From a virus: a DNA stretch of 31,804 nucleotides. Location of the stretch: the IMG/VR virus record IMGVR_UViG_3300046002_004916, positions 1 to 31,804 of that record; one strand, given 5' to 3'. A model generated the notes under the pieces. It worked only from the letters and a program-made list of their open reading frames with translations, made no database searches and had not been told where the DNA came from. Each line of letters starts with the position of its first letter. Within the stretch, counting starts at the first letter, position 1. Position numbers and translations under genes: made by a program. Below, piece after piece: positions 7,481 through 17,162 of this stretch.

Positions 7481-8164
7481 ATGACCACAGCACTGCAACT
7501 GATCGAAGACGCATTCGCGCAGGCGAACCTAGCCGAGACCGGCCAGGACTTGAGCGCAGAGGATGCCGCTTTGGGCCTTCGCACGCTCAACCGCTTGATG
7601 GGCAAATGGTCGAATCTGCGCCTGTTCTTCCCGGTGCTTGCGGAGTACAGCGTGCCACTGACGGGCGCAGCTTCGTACACCATCGGCCCGACTGGCGGCG
7701 TTGTTGGGCTGCGGCCTCTCAAGGTCAATTCAGCTACTGCGACGGATGCGGGCGGCATGGAGTACCCGGTGAAGATTCTCACGCGGGAACAGTGGGACGC
7801 TATCTCCGTCAAGAGCGTGACGGGTGGCCCGCCGTCTTGCATTTGGTACAGCGCAGACACGACGAACGGGCGCGTCTATGCCTACCCGATCAGCACCGGC
7901 TACACGCTGAAAATCGACTGCCAGGCGCTGCTGACTAGCTTTGAGCTGGCAACTGATGTGACGCTGCCGGATGGCTATGAGGCGGCAATCGTTCCAACGC
8001 TCGCTGACGAGCTTTGCAGCAGCTTCGGTATCAACACTCCAGGCGATGTGCTGCGGCGCGCTGCTGGCGCTGTAAGGGCCATCAAGCGCACGAACACTGA
8101 GCCGCTTCAATCGACGCACGACCTGGCAACGGGCTCGACGTTCATCATCGAAAGGGGCTATTGA
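7481..8164 (+). CDS. Head-closure/tail accessory protein, P22 gp4-like
   Basis: A 227-residue protein. The N-terminal helices (LQLIEDAFAQANLAETGQDL, then ALGLRTLNRLMGKWSN) are the hallmark of P22 gp4-type adaptor proteins, which bind the portal after packaging and keep DNA inside. A central beta region (YTIGPTGG, PVKILTREQWDAI, GRVYAYPI) and a C-terminal helical part (YEAAIVPTLADELCSSFGI) complete the family pattern. P22 gp4 also has muramidase activity in its longer form; no lytic motif is evident here. Position after coat and before the gp10-like hub fits. The stop (8162-8164) shares one base with the next ATG. Confidence 0.82.
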   Translation: MTTALQLIEDAFAQANLAETGQDLSAEDAALGLRTLNRLMGKWSNLRLFFPVLAEYSVPLTGAASYTIGPTGGVVGLRPLKVNSATATDAGGMEYPVKILTREQWDAISVKSVTGGPPSCIWYSADTTNGRVYAYPISTGYTLKIDCQALLTSFELATDVTLPDGYEAAIVPTLADELCSSFGINTPGDVLRRAAGAVRAIKRTNTEPLQSTHDLATGSTFIIERGY

Positions 8165-9270
8165 TGCCTACCGTTTCCGCTGGCTCTTCGGTCACTGTCT
8201 ATTGCCCGCTTGCAAGTGACATCACCGTCACACCGGGCACCTCTGGCCGCGTGTCGATTCAGGCGCGCTCGCAGAACGGCGGGCAGTCGTTCGCGCCGCG
8301 TGAGATGTACACCTCCGGCACGATCAGTGTTCAAGCCGGCGATACGCTGTCGATTGAGGCCATCAACGTCGATGCCACCTACACCGCGCCCGCTGGCGTG
8401 GACACGGCATTGCAAGCCCTGGTGTTAGGGGCTGGCATTTCCGCCCCATCTGCGTTGTTCGCCAACCTGCCGGCAGCGGTGGACAACACCGGCAACGTGA
8501 TCCGCGTGACCGACATTGGCAAGGGCGGCACGCTGTGGCAAAGCGACGGCGCACGCTGGGCGCCTGTCAATGGCCGCGCGCAACTTTTGCACACTTCCAT
8601 CCCGTTTATTTTGTCGGCAAGCGGCAGCATGGGCAACAACGGCGCGGTAACGCTGGGGGTGGCGCTGGATCGCGTTTATCCACGCTGCTACATGTACTTC
8701 CTGGCAAATGCAATCTTTGCCGGCAGTTTGGCTGGCTGGTTCTGGACGGTGATGAGCAGCACCACGGTCGGTGTCGTCTACAACAACACTCACACCAGCG
8801 GCTACCCGACCATTCCAACGGTGGCGGGGTTCACGACCACCGGGCCTGGGGCATACACACAAACGGCAGGCGTTGACTTGGCAGCGCTGGCGGTGACTTT
8901 GCCTGGCAATTCTCTTGACCGCTGGGGCGGACTGCAGACGCGACTTTGCATGACCTCGGGCGGCGCTGGTGGCGTCAAGACCGGGAAAGTTTTCGCCGGG
9001 GTTAGCCAGTTTCATGTGACCACGATTGCGGCGGCGAACAACTTCGCCAACGCGCTTGGCGGTTTCAACATGGACGGGAACACCAACACGTTGAAGGTGA
9101 CGCACCCGGAGCAGACGTCAGGCGTTGCCAATGGCGTGACCTACGCACAGATCATCTTCACCAACGACATGACGGTAGACAAGTCCGTCACGGTGACGAT
9201 GAAGACCGCTGCCGCCGCGACAGATTGGGTTGTGCTGCAGGAAGCCGAACTGGTAGTGATCGGGGGCTGA
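8164..9270 (+). CDS. Putative virion structural protein, beta-rich
   Basis: A 368-residue protein rich in Thr, Ser, Gly and Ala with a strongly beta-type pattern and no transmembrane helix. Residues about 1-75 form one small beta domain (TVSAGSSVTVYCPLASDIT and onward). The segment IRVTDIGKGGTLWQSDGARW (about 112-132) is a motif seen in many phage tail-fibre and decoration proteins. The remainder looks like a jelly-roll or lectin-like domain. It sits between head-closure and tailspike genes, so it is probably a tail or decoration component, but no specific family can be named. Confidence 0.65.
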   Translation: MPTVSAGSSVTVYCPLASDITVTPGTSGRVSIQARSQNGGQSFAPREMYTSGTISVQAGDTLSIEAINVDATYTAPAGVDTALQALVLGAGISAPSALFANLPAAVDNTGNVIRVTDIGKGGTLWQSDGARWAPVNGRAQLLHTSIPFILSASGSMGNNGAVTLGVALDRVYPRCYMYFLANAIFAGSLAGWFWTVMSSTTVGVVYNNTHTSGYPTIPTVAGFTTTGPGAYTQTAGVDLAALAVTLPGNSLDRWGGLQTRLCMTSGGAGGVKTGKVFAGVSQFHVTTIAAANNFANALGGFNMDGNTNTLKVTHPEQTSGVANGVTYAQIIFTNDMTVDKSVTVTMKTAAAATDWVVLQEAELVVIGG

Positions 9271-9273
9271 CCT

Positions 9274-11106
9274 GTGGCGGACCTGTACGTGGACGCGAAC
9301 CGAGGCAGTGATGCATGGCCGGGCACCCTTGCCCAGCCAAAGCAGAACCTGTCCGCGATCAGCGCTGGCTTCAATCCCGGCGCAGGCGGCGGCCTCTATC
9401 TCGCTTCTGACTCGGTATTCGATCTGGCAATCAGCCGCGCCACGAATCCGCGTTTTCTGGCGACGGCGTTCAACGGCACGCAAGCCAGCCCGGCCCGCAT
9501 CACCGGCTATGTGCCGTCCGGGGCGCTGGGCACGACCAAGCCAACGATCCGCATGCGCATGCTGCCGGTCGCTGGGGATTGGACGTGGGATGCGGCCCTG
9601 AATTTTGGCGTTCCGAAGGGCTGGTACATCCAATTCGCTTGGACCACCGATTATTGGGATGTGTGGATCAAGTGCGGCGGACAGTACGCCATCGGCACGA
9701 ACCAATCCACGACCAACAACAACGGCGGCGGCTACATCAACGGCGAGCAAGTGGCTAGCGCCACTGCCGGGGTTGGCGATTTTGTCAACGGCATGGGCTA
9801 CAACACCCTGCGCTGGAATCTCGACTACAGCGGGGTTTCAAGCGCAAATGCCCGCCTGTACCTGGCTGGCGCCGGCCTGAATTCGTCGCTGGTGGACCCC
9901 TCGACTTACTACGGGCCGGGCGGTATCGTCCTTGGACTGGGTGCGTGCTTCAGCTTCTACGGCTGCGGCAACTGGACGACGATCAGCGGCATCCGCGCTG
10001 AGTACGGCGCCGGTCTGCTGCTGTTTCAGGGGGGCACGGACAGCATCATCAGCGGTTTCGAGTTGACTGACTGCGAGACATACGAGACAACGACCGCGAT
10101 GCGGGTCAACTGCGGCAACAACACCACGGCTGCGCGCTGGGAAATCGACGTTCACCACAACGACTTTCAACGCTTGAGCGGCCCGGCGTTCAAGGGATTC
10201 GGCAAAGGCTTGGTTGGCCGTGTCCGCGACAACCTGATGTTGGACGGCAATCTCACACTGTCCATTGCCGGTGCCGTCTACACCCAGTTGACGCCATCGC
10301 AAGCATTGGGCTACGAAGAGGCATTCAAGGTGCAGCGCAACGACGTCGGCCGGTGGCTCAACGGGGTGGGGAACTGCACATTCGATGGCGGCTGCTATTA
10401 CGCTGACTATCAAGACGACGGCACCGTGTGGGAGGGCAATATCGCCCGCGATTCGTACATGGCCTACCAAGTCGGCTCCGGTGGCCGCTCGCTCTGGCAT
10501 GCCAATGTCTCGCTGAACTGCGAGTACATGGCGAACTGGAACAACGCGGCTGGCATCGCAGGCAACGACTACACCATGACCAACGGCCTGCACGTCGCAG
10601 CAAAACGCGGGACGTTCCCGCACGGGCAGGGCGTGGGCGTGCATCTGGCCGCCAATGTGATGTACCAAGTGGGCACCAAGGCCAGTCTGGTCGGCATGCG
10701 CATGACCAACTGCATCATCATCAACGCGCCAGGCGGCAATCCCAATGAAATCGGTACCTGGCTGGGTGATGAAACGGATTGGGTGGCCGGCAAGATCGTG
10801 GCGGCTCGCAGCCTTTTTATCGGCTACAGCCCAACCCAGCAAGTGATGAGCGCGCTCAACACGCCGACGAACCGCACCAGTTCGGCAGACTGCATTGCAC
10901 CGGGGACCGATCCTGGCTTCTTTCACGCGGCATCCGGCGATTACCGCATCGCCAGCACCAGCGCACTGATCGGCGCCGGCTCCAGTGCTGTGACCCTGCA
11001 CAAGGGCGCGGCCACATTCGACGGCCGGGCCATGCAGTCGGCGCCCGCAGTCGGCCCCTACGAAGCCCCGACATGGCCGAGCTACTTTGCTCTGCTGGCG
11101 GCCTGA
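9274..11106 (+). CDS. Tailspike candidate with right-handed beta-helix
   Basis: A 610-residue protein starting at GTG 9274, three bases after the previous stop. It begins LYVDANRGSDAWPGTLAQP, the entry motif of extracellular pectate-lyase-like parallel beta-helix proteins. Repeated short strands rich in Asn and Gly follow (NNTTAARWEIDVHHNDFQRL, GNCTFDGGCYY). It ends with DYRIASTSALIGAGSSA, the typical capping coil of such helices. In phages these proteins are receptor-binding depolymerases that cut capsular or O-antigen polysaccharide. No N-terminal tail-binding domain is obvious, so attachment may use the neighbouring structural protein. A non-enzymatic structural role is possible. Confidence 0.7.
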   Translation: MADLYVDANRGSDAWPGTLAQPKQNLSAISAGFNPGAGGGLYLASDSVFDLAISRATNPRFLATAFNGTQASPARITGYVPSGALGTTKPTIRMRMLPVAGDWTWDAALNFGVPKGWYIQFAWTTDYWDVWIKCGGQYAIGTNQSTTNNNGGGYINGEQVASATAGVGDFVNGMGYNTLRWNLDYSGVSSANARLYLAGAGLNSSLVDPSTYYGPGGIVLGLGACFSFYGCGNWTTISGIRAEYGAGLLLFQGGTDSIISGFELTDCETYETTTAMRVNCGNNTTAARWEIDVHHNDFQRLSGPAFKGFGKGLVGRVRDNLMLDGNLTLSIAGAVYTQLTPSQALGYEEAFKVQRNDVGRWLNGVGNCTFDGGCYYADYQDDGTVWEGNIARDSYMAYQVGSGGRSLWHANVSLNCEYMANWNNAAGIAGNDYTMTNGLHVAAKRGTFPHGQGVGVHLAANVMYQVGTKASLVGMRMTNCIIINAPGGNPNEIGTWLGDETDWVAGKIVAARSLFIGYSPTQQVMSALNTPTNRTSSADCIAPGTDPGFFHAASGDYRIASTSALIGAGSSAVTLHKGAATFDGRAMQSAPAVGPYEAPTWPSYFALLAA

Positions 11107-11133
11107 TCCCATCCCCTGCCGGTACACATCGCA

Positions 11134-12519
11134 ATGAGCCTGCCTTTCGTCGGCGTCAGCTACAGCCTAGCCAGTCGCCAGGCTTCGGCGTGTCGCGCTG
11201 TCAATCTCCGCCTTCAGCGCATGGAAACGCCAAGCAAGTCGCAATTCATCATGCCCGCATGGCCCGGCCTGGTGCTGTTCTCCGCGCTGGGCGGCGAGAT
11301 TCGCGGCTGCATCGAAGTCGGCTCGCGCTGCCTCTTTGTTGCCGGTAGCTCACTCTATGAGCTATCGAGTGCGGGCGTTGCGACCAGCCGGGGCACGCTG
11401 TCCACCTCTACCGGCTCTGTCGGAATGGCATGGGGCACGACGCAGCTTGTCATCGTTGACGGAGCGAACGGGTACGTGCTGACGCTCGCAAGCAATGCCT
11501 TCGCGGCGATCACTGACCCGGATTTCCCAGGCTCTGATCGGGTGGCGTTCATGGATGGCTACTTCCACTTCGTAGAGCCTGGAACGCAGATCATTACGTC
11601 TAGTTTGCTTGAGGATGCCAGCAGCATTGACGCTCTCGACACGGTGGCGGCTGAGTCGTCGCCCGATGAAATCGTGGCGCACATCGTCACCAATCAGCGG
11701 CTGTTTGTGCTGGGTTCGAGGGTTTCTGAAATCTTCTTCACCGTGCAGAGCGTTGATTCTCCGCTTGCCCGATCAACTGGAGAGACTATCGACGTTGGCT
11801 GTATCGCTACGTGGTCGCTAGTCAAAGCCGATGCCGGCATGCTGTGGATCGGGCGCGACGGCAATGGCTCGGGCATGGTGTACCACTCCGCTGGCAGTCC
11901 ACCGCAGCGGGTGAGCAATACCGCAGTCGAGCAGCTATTGCAGGGCTCAACGGACCTCTCAGCGGCTGTTGCGTATGTCTTGCAGTGGGACGGTGAGACC
12001 TTCTACGTCATCAACGCGCCCGGTTTGTCGCGGTCTCTGGCCTACCAACTCAGCACGAACTCATGGTTCGATCTTTGCGACCTAGACGGCAACGGCCAGT
12101 TTGTGCCCTTGCGCGTGACGCACCACGTTTTCGCGCATGGGCTGCACCTTGTCGGTGACGCTGATGGCAACGTTTACCGCATGGATGCCGACACGCACAC
12201 ATTCGCGGGAGATCCGCTGGTGTGTGAGCGAACCAGCCCCAACGACGCGATGCCGCTGCGAGAGTTAAAAACGCACAACATGTTTGTGCTGGACTGCACA
12301 ACGGGCGAAGCTGCGACGGGTGAGCCGATGGCGGAGCTTTCGTGGAGCAACGACGGCGGGGCTACGTTCGGCAATCCCGTGATGCGCTCTGCCGGATCGC
12401 TGGGCAATCGCTACCAGCGGCTTGTGTGGCGCAGGCTGGGCCGGGCTCGGGATCGCGTTTGGCGCATCCGTTTCTCGGCTGATTCCCCGTTCGCCATCGT
12501 GAGCGGGGCAGCTACGTGA
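11134..12519 (+). CDS. Packaged-DNA stabilisation/tail hub protein, P22 gp10-like
   Basis: A 461-residue protein close in length to P22 gp10 (472). It opens with SLPFVGVSYSLASRQASACR and continues with repeated beta blades (GCIEVGSRCLFVAGSSLYEL, then LVIVDGANGYVLT) as expected of a beta-propeller. The conserved SDRVAFMDGYFHFVEPGTQ segment and the C-terminal RLVWRRLGRARDRVWRIRFS are typical of the phage stabilisation protein family. These hubs close the portal channel beneath gp4 and carry the tail needle and spikes. The stop overlaps the next start (GTGA at 12516). Confidence 0.85.
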   Translation: MSLPFVGVSYSLASRQASACRAVNLRLQRMETPSKSQFIMPAWPGLVLFSALGGEIRGCIEVGSRCLFVAGSSLYELSSAGVATSRGTLSTSTGSVGMAWGTTQLVIVDGANGYVLTLASNAFAAITDPDFPGSDRVAFMDGYFHFVEPGTQIITSSLLEDASSIDALDTVAAESSPDEIVAHIVTNQRLFVLGSRVSEIFFTVQSVDSPLARSTGETIDVGCIATWSLVKADAGMLWIGRDGNGSGMVYHSAGSPPQRVSNTAVEQLLQGSTDLSAAVAYVLQWDGETFYVINAPGLSRSLAYQLSTNSWFDLCDLDGNGQFVPLRVTHHVFAHGLHLVGDADGNVYRMDADTHTFAGDPLVCERTSPNDAMPLRELKTHNMFVLDCTTGEAATGEPMAELSWSNDGGATFGNPVMRSAGSLGNRYQRLVWRRLGRARDRVWRIRFSADSPFAIVSGAAT

Positions 12520-13097
12520 GCGCGCTTTCGCCGCCCCCGCAAACGCGCACCATCGGCACGGCGCTAGTCGCCGGCAAGCCTGTCGCGGTGCAGGCTGATA
12601 TTGCGTGGTTCCGTTTCTGGGCGCAAGGTCTGTACGACCGCGCTGGCGGTGCAATTGCGCTGACCAATACAGAGCTTGCAGCGCTCATCGCGGCGCTTAC
12701 CGAAGGCCACGCAATCGAGGATGAGGGCATCGCCCTCACTCAACGCGCAGTGCTGAACTTCACCGGGGCCGGCGTCACTCTCTCAGACGCTGGCGGCAAA
12801 ACGGTTGTGTCTGTCGCAGGCGGTGGCGGCACGTGGACCGAAGTAGAAGTTGACTTCGGCTCGGCTCCTGTCTACGGCGCCGAATTCACGATCACCGATG
12901 CGGCGATCACTGCGGCATCCAAGATGCAAGTGCTGCCATGCGGCAAGGCTGCTACGGGCCGCACTGCTGATGACTGGGCATGGGACGGCGCGGCATTCGC
13001 TGCGAACCCTGGCGTCGGCTCGGCCATCTGTTACGCGCAATTCCTGCCTGGGCCAGTCGTCGGACTGCGCAAGGTTCAATACTCTGTGGGGGCCTAA
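12516..13097 (+). CDS. Putative virion structural protein
   Basis: A 193-residue protein beginning at GTG 12516, overlapping the hub-gene stop. Residues about 1-70 are helical (IAWFRFWAQGLYDRAGG). A short glycine linker (VSVAGGGG) leads to a C-terminal beta domain (residues 105-193, WTEVEVDFGSAPVYGAEFTI and onward) that resembles the small beta-sandwich at the end of many phage tail or decoration proteins. No family is recognised. The gene is immediately followed by another structural gene with no gap. Confidence 0.6.
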   Translation: MSALSPPPQTRTIGTALVAGKPVAVQADIAWFRFWAQGLYDRAGGAIALTNTELAALIAALTEGHAIEDEGIALTQRAVLNFTGAGVTLSDAGGKTVVSVAGGGGTWTEVEVDFGSAPVYGAEFTITDAAITAASKMQVLPCGKAATGRTADDWAWDGAAFAANPGVGSAICYAQFLPGPVVGLRKVQYSVGA

Positions 13098-14576
13098 ATG
13101 GCAGTGATTGATAGCGGCTCAAGCACGGCGGGCAAGGCAAACGTCGATGCGGGGTACAACCTCAAGACGGCGCTGCCCGACATCACGACGCCAGAGTACG
13201 TTGGCGCGGTGCGTGTTTACCAAGTTGACGATCCTGGCGACCGCACCGGAACTCCGCACCTGTCGTCGTTTGAGGTGGATGAGGACTCGCGCGCCCGCGT
13301 CGGTCAAGACTCGCTGGTTGACGAAGAGTGGTTCAACTACACCGCTCAGAACACCGGCAAGGCTGCGTATCGCAACACCACGGCCACTATCACATGGTCC
13401 GCTGCCGGCATGCTGCTCAATGCAACCGGCATCACCACCACGACAACCGGCGTGACGTTCCAGTCCTACGCAGAAACGCCGCTTGTCACTGCAACTACGA
13501 TCTTTGGCGAGTGCGGCCTGACGTTCCCGGCGGTCACTTGCCCGGCCAACGTGATTGTTGACTTTGGCAACGTGCGCTTTGCGACAGCCAACCCCTACGC
13601 GCCGGCCGATGGTGCTTTCTGGCGCATGAAGTCTGCGGGCCTGGTCGGCGTCATGAACGTGGCCGGCGTTGAAACAGAGGTTCCCCTGACCGACGCTAGC
13701 AACGCTGGCGCAATCTGGGCGCCGGTTGTCAACCAAGTAAACCGCTTCATCATTGCGGCCGGTAAGCGCGAGGTCGAGTTCTGGATTAACGGCGAACTGT
13801 GGGGCGTGGGCGAGACACCAGCGGCTAATCCGGCGCCGTTCGCTGGCATGTCCATCCCAGCATTCGGGTGCCGGTTCGTCATCACTGGCGGCGCTGCGGG
13901 CGCTGTCTATCAGCCGGTCGTCAAATACTACGGCACCAGCATTGGTGGCGTGCAAACCGGCGACCGCATGTCCGTGATTGGACTGCGGACGATGGGCAGC
14001 TATCAAGGTCTGAGCGGCGGCACGATGGGATCGCTGGCGACGTACCCCAACAGCACGAACCCGACAGCGGCGGCGCCCTCCAATACCGCACTGACCGCCA
14101 ACCTTCCGGCTGGTCTAGGTGGACAGGGCGCAGTCACTGCAGCGGTAGCGGCGGCAACAGACGGCATCTGGGGCAGCTACCAAGTGCCAGCCGGCACGAT
14201 TGCAGTGCCAGGCAGGCGGCTGGTGTTGCGTGGCGTGCTTCTTGATCTGGTGAACGTCGGCGCTGCCGTCGCAACCAGTGCAACCACCATTCAGTTTTCG
14301 CTTGCTTTCGGTCACACCGCTGTGTCATTGGCAACGGCGGAGGGAGCGGCAGCAAAGGCGCCGCGCCGTATTCCTTTGGGGTTTGCGACATGGGCTATCG
14401 GCGCTGCCATCGGGGCGCAACCGCAAGGCGGGCGGATTTTCGTAGACCTGGGTGACGCGGCGGTGTTTGTTAATCCTGGCGAATTCTTGGCGCTGGCGGG
14501 CAAGTTCCTTGTGGGCACTGCCACCCCATCGCAAGTCATTAACTTTGTGTGGCTGCCGGTCTTCGGCTGGGAGTGA
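13098..14576 (+). CDS. Putative virion structural protein, lectin-like
   Basis: A 492-residue protein starting at the base after the previous stop. After an N-terminal extended part (residues 1-100) it has a long beta-rich region with Thr runs (NATGITTTTTGVTF) and a segment ending KREVEFWINGELWGVGET (about 220-240) that looks like the surface strand of a concanavalin/laminin-G-type sandwich. The C-terminal 130 residues form a second beta domain. Probably a tail or capsid-surface protein that may bind carbohydrate; this is inference from composition and place. Confidence 0.6.
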   Translation: MAVIDSGSSTAGKANVDAGYNLKTALPDITTPEYVGAVRVYQVDDPGDRTGTPHLSSFEVDEDSRARVGQDSLVDEEWFNYTAQNTGKAAYRNTTATITWSAAGMLLNATGITTTTTGVTFQSYAETPLVTATTIFGECGLTFPAVTCPANVIVDFGNVRFATANPYAPADGAFWRMKSAGLVGVMNVAGVETEVPLTDASNAGAIWAPVVNQVNRFIIAAGKREVEFWINGELWGVGETPAANPAPFAGMSIPAFGCRFVITGGAAGAVYQPVVKYYGTSIGGVQTGDRMSVIGLRTMGSYQGLSGGTMGSLATYPNSTNPTAAAPSNTALTANLPAGLGGQGAVTAAVAAATDGIWGSYQVPAGTIAVPGRRLVLRGVLLDLVNVGAAVATSATTIQFSLAFGHTAVSLATAEGAAAKAPRRIPLGFATWAIGAAIGAQPQGGRIFVDLGDAAVFVNPGEFLALAGKFLVGTATPSQVINFVWLPVFGWE

Positions 14577-14578
14577 GC

Positions 14579-15877
14579 ATGAACTTTGACGATTACCTGA
14601 AGTACGCGGCGCAGGACCGGGGCTCAAACCCGTTCATGTACCGGCCCGACCAGATGGCGCAAGTGCTGGGCTATCAAGGCCAGGCGCAGCAGTATCTAGG
14701 GCAGGGCGGCTCGCCGTCTGAGTCAACCGGGCAGGGCACTGAGGCGATGTATGGCCTGTCGCCTGAGTTTGAGACGTTCCTGCGCCAGTACGACTACACG
14801 CCGGGCATGCAGGGCAAGAACGCCGATGTGGACATTCGGGACGCTGCCGGGAACCTGAAGTCGGAGAACTTCCGCACGGGCGACCACACCGGCACGGCCA
14901 TGAAAATAGCGGGCAAGGTGATCCCCTCGCTTGCGATGGCCGGCTTCGGTGCTGGCGCGCTGGGGGCTATGGGCTACGGGCCGATGGCTGGCGCTAACGC
15001 TGCTGGCTCTGGTGGCGGCATCGGCGCAATCACTGGCGTCGAGGCATTGCCGGCGCTGACGCAAGCATCGGTGAACTCTGCGGCCCTTGGCGCCAGCGGG
15101 AACCTTCTCGGCAGCTACGGCGCGGGGCTTGCGGGTGGCGCTGGTGCGCTGGGCCTTGAGGGTGCGACCTACGCTCTGCCGGGCGCTGAAGGCGGGTTCG
15201 GTGTAGCCAACACGGGCGCTGCGGGCGGGTATGGCGGCATCGGGCCGGCTACGGGTGTCGATTCACTGTCGGCGCTCACTCAAGGCGGTGTGAACTCTGC
15301 GGCGCTTGGGCCGTCCGGCTCGCTGCCTGGGCTGTCGGGCGGCGGCATCCCTTGGGGCCAGCTTGCGAAGACCGCAGGCGGGCAACTGCTGAGCGCGGGC
15401 ACACAGATGTACGGCGCCAATCAGGCAGCAGGCGCACAGCGTGACGCCACCAACGCAGCCAATGCGCTGAACGCGCCCGCAGTCGCTGCGCGCAACTCGG
15501 CGCTGGCTCAGATGCAGGCGCTGCTGAAAGACCCGTCAACGCTCACAAGCCAGCCGGGTTATCAGTTCGGGCTGAACGAGGGCACCAAAGCCCTGAACAG
15601 CGGCGCAGCGGCTCGCGGCATGACGTACTCGGGCGGGCAGGGCAAGGCGTTGACGCGCTACGGCCAGGACTACGCAGGCACGAAGCTAGACCAGTCGTTC
15701 AACCGGCTGTCAGTGCTTGCACAAGGCGGCCAGCCTGGCGCAACGCAAACCAACGACAACATCACCAATCAGGGCAACGCAAACGCGATGCCGTGGATCG
15801 TCGGGGCCAATGCTGTTGCCGATGGGATCAATGGCTTAACGGCCTACGGTGCGCGGAAAAACTGGTGGGGGGGCTGA
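14579..15877 (+). CDS. Probable DNA ejection/internal virion protein
   Basis: A 432-residue, Gly/Ala-rich protein. Residues about 1-90 are Gln-rich and polar. The middle (100-280) is a low-complexity glycine-rich region containing a near-repeat: GITGVEALPALTQ-type sequence at nucleotides 15010-15105 and a second copy at 15230-15320. The C-terminal third (AGAQRDATNAANALNAPAVA, then LKDPSTLTSQPGYQFGLNEG and LNSGAAARG) is a conserved phage module often annotated as DNA transfer protein. It is first of three consecutive large genes in the position of P22 genes 7, 20 and 16, whose products are carried in the head and injected with DNA. Start chosen at ATG 14579. Confidence 0.65.
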   Translation: MNFDDYLKYAAQDRGSNPFMYRPDQMAQVLGYQGQAQQYLGQGGSPSESTGQGTEAMYGLSPEFETFLRQYDYTPGMQGKNADVDIRDAAGNLKSENFRTGDHTGTAMKIAGKVIPSLAMAGFGAGALGAMGYGPMAGANAAGSGGGIGAITGVEALPALTQASVNSAALGASGNLLGSYGAGLAGGAGALGLEGATYALPGAEGGFGVANTGAAGGYGGIGPATGVDSLSALTQGGVNSAALGPSGSLPGLSGGGIPWGQLAKTAGGQLLSAGTQMYGANQAAGAQRDATNAANALNAPAVAARNSALAQMQALLKDPSTLTSQPGYQFGLNEGTKALNSGAAARGMTYSGGQGKALTRYGQDYAGTKLDQSFNRLSVLAQGGQPGATQTNDNITNQGNANAMPWIVGANAVADGINGLTAYGARKNWWGG

Positions 15878-15878
15878 C

Positions 15879-17162
15879 ATGCCGATCAATGCAAACATCA
15901 TGAACGCGCTTGTGCGGCCGGTGCGCTCGGTGCAGGACTACCAAGACGACTACGATCGCCAGGACATCCGCGCGCAGGGCATGCAGCGAAACGCCTTGAT
16001 GATGCAAGAAGCGCAAGCAATGCAGCAGGACCGCGAGCGCACGCGCATGGACGGCGACACGCTGCGCAATGCCCTGTCGATGCTGCCGCCTGGTGCGACG
16101 TATGAGCAGCGAATCAGCGCGATGGAAGGCACCAACCTGCCGGCCGGCTACACACAAGCCGATGCGCTGCGCCAGGCTCTCATGAGGCAGCGGCAGGGTG
16201 CGGCAACGGCGGGCAAGGACGAAGCGGCTACGGCAACCTCTGAGCAGAACCGCAAGATCGAAGCCGACAAGCAAGTGCGCGCAAGGCTGCAAGGTGCGCA
16301 AAACCCCAAAGAGGCCGCCGACATTGCGCGGGCTGCTGTGGCTGGCGGGTATTGGGACCAATCGCAGGCAATGGCAGCGCTCGACGGGATGCCGATAGAC
16401 CTGCGGCAGTTTGACGGCTGGCGGCAGCGGCAGTTGGCTGGCGCGATGGCTCCGAAGGATCTGCTGCCGACGCTGGGCAGCACGAACCTTGGCGGCGCTG
16501 AGCAGTACACCGCACGCAATCCGCTTACCGGCGCTGTCAGCGTGAGCGGCACGGCAAAGCGCAGTATGACGCCCGGCGAGGTGTCGCGGCTGGGTGAGGA
16601 TCAGCGTCAATTCGGCGTTACCAGCGGGCTTGCGGCTGACAAGTTCAAGTATGAGAAAGAGAATGACGTGGCAGAACGCGCAGGCGGCGGAAAGGCGACA
16701 GAAGGCGAGCGCAACGCAGCAGGCTATGCGTCGCGCATGGTTGAGGCTACAAAGCTGCTAGATCAGTTTGAGAAAACAGGCCGGTCAACCTACGGTACCG
16801 ACATTGCCGGAGGTCTGCCGCTGGTTGGAAATTCAGCCCGCACTGCGGTGATGAACTCGGACCAACAGCAGTACCGGCAAGCCCAAGAAGATTGGGTGAG
16901 GGCAAAGTTGCGCAAGGAATCGGGCGCGGCTATTGCAACCGATGAGATGGACCGCGAGATTGCTTCTTACTTCCCGCAGCCAGGGGAAATGAAGCCCGTC
17001 ATTGACCAGAAGCGCAGGGCGCGGGCTGTCGCGGTCGAGGCGATGAGCAAGGCGTCAGGCCGGGCTGGCTACGAATCGACGGTTCCGCCAACGGCAGAGC
17101 CACTATCGGCAGCCGAGCAAGCGGAGCTTGAGCAATTGCGGGCGAAGCTGGGGCGCAAGTAA
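15879..17162 (+). CDS. Probable DNA ejection/internal virion protein
   Basis: A 427-residue protein with a Gln/Met-rich coiled N-terminus (residues 12-60: VQDYQDDYDRQDIRAQGMQR, then MMQEAQAMQQDRERTR). A long helical middle is rich in Ala, Gln and Arg, and the C-terminal segment EEIASYFPQPGE-like (DREIASYFPQPGEMKPVIDQ) occurs in ejection-type proteins of several podoviruses. The last residues are charged helix (AEQAELEQLRAKLGRK). It starts 2 bases after the previous stop, and its own stop shares a base with the next ATG, so the three large genes are coupled. Assigned by composition and synteny with the P22 ejection genes. Confidence 0.62.
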   Translation: MPINANIMNALVRPVRSVQDYQDDYDRQDIRAQGMQRNALMMQEAQAMQQDRERTRMDGDTLRNALSMLPPGATYEQRISAMEGTNLPAGYTQADALRQALMRQRQGAATAGKDEAATATSEQNRKIEADKQVRARLQGAQNPKEAADIARAAVAGGYWDQSQAMAALDGMPIDLRQFDGWRQRQLAGAMAPKDLLPTLGSTNLGGAEQYTARNPLTGAVSVSGTAKRSMTPGEVSRLGEDQRQFGVTSGLAADKFKYEKENDVAERAGGGKATEGERNAAGYASRMVEATKLLDQFEKTGRSTYGTDIAGGLPLVGNSARTAVMNSDQQQYRQAQEDWVRAKLRKESGAAIATDEMDREIASYFPQPGEMKPVIDQKRRARAVAVEAMSKASGRAGYESTVPPTAEPLSAAEQAELEQLRAKLGRK

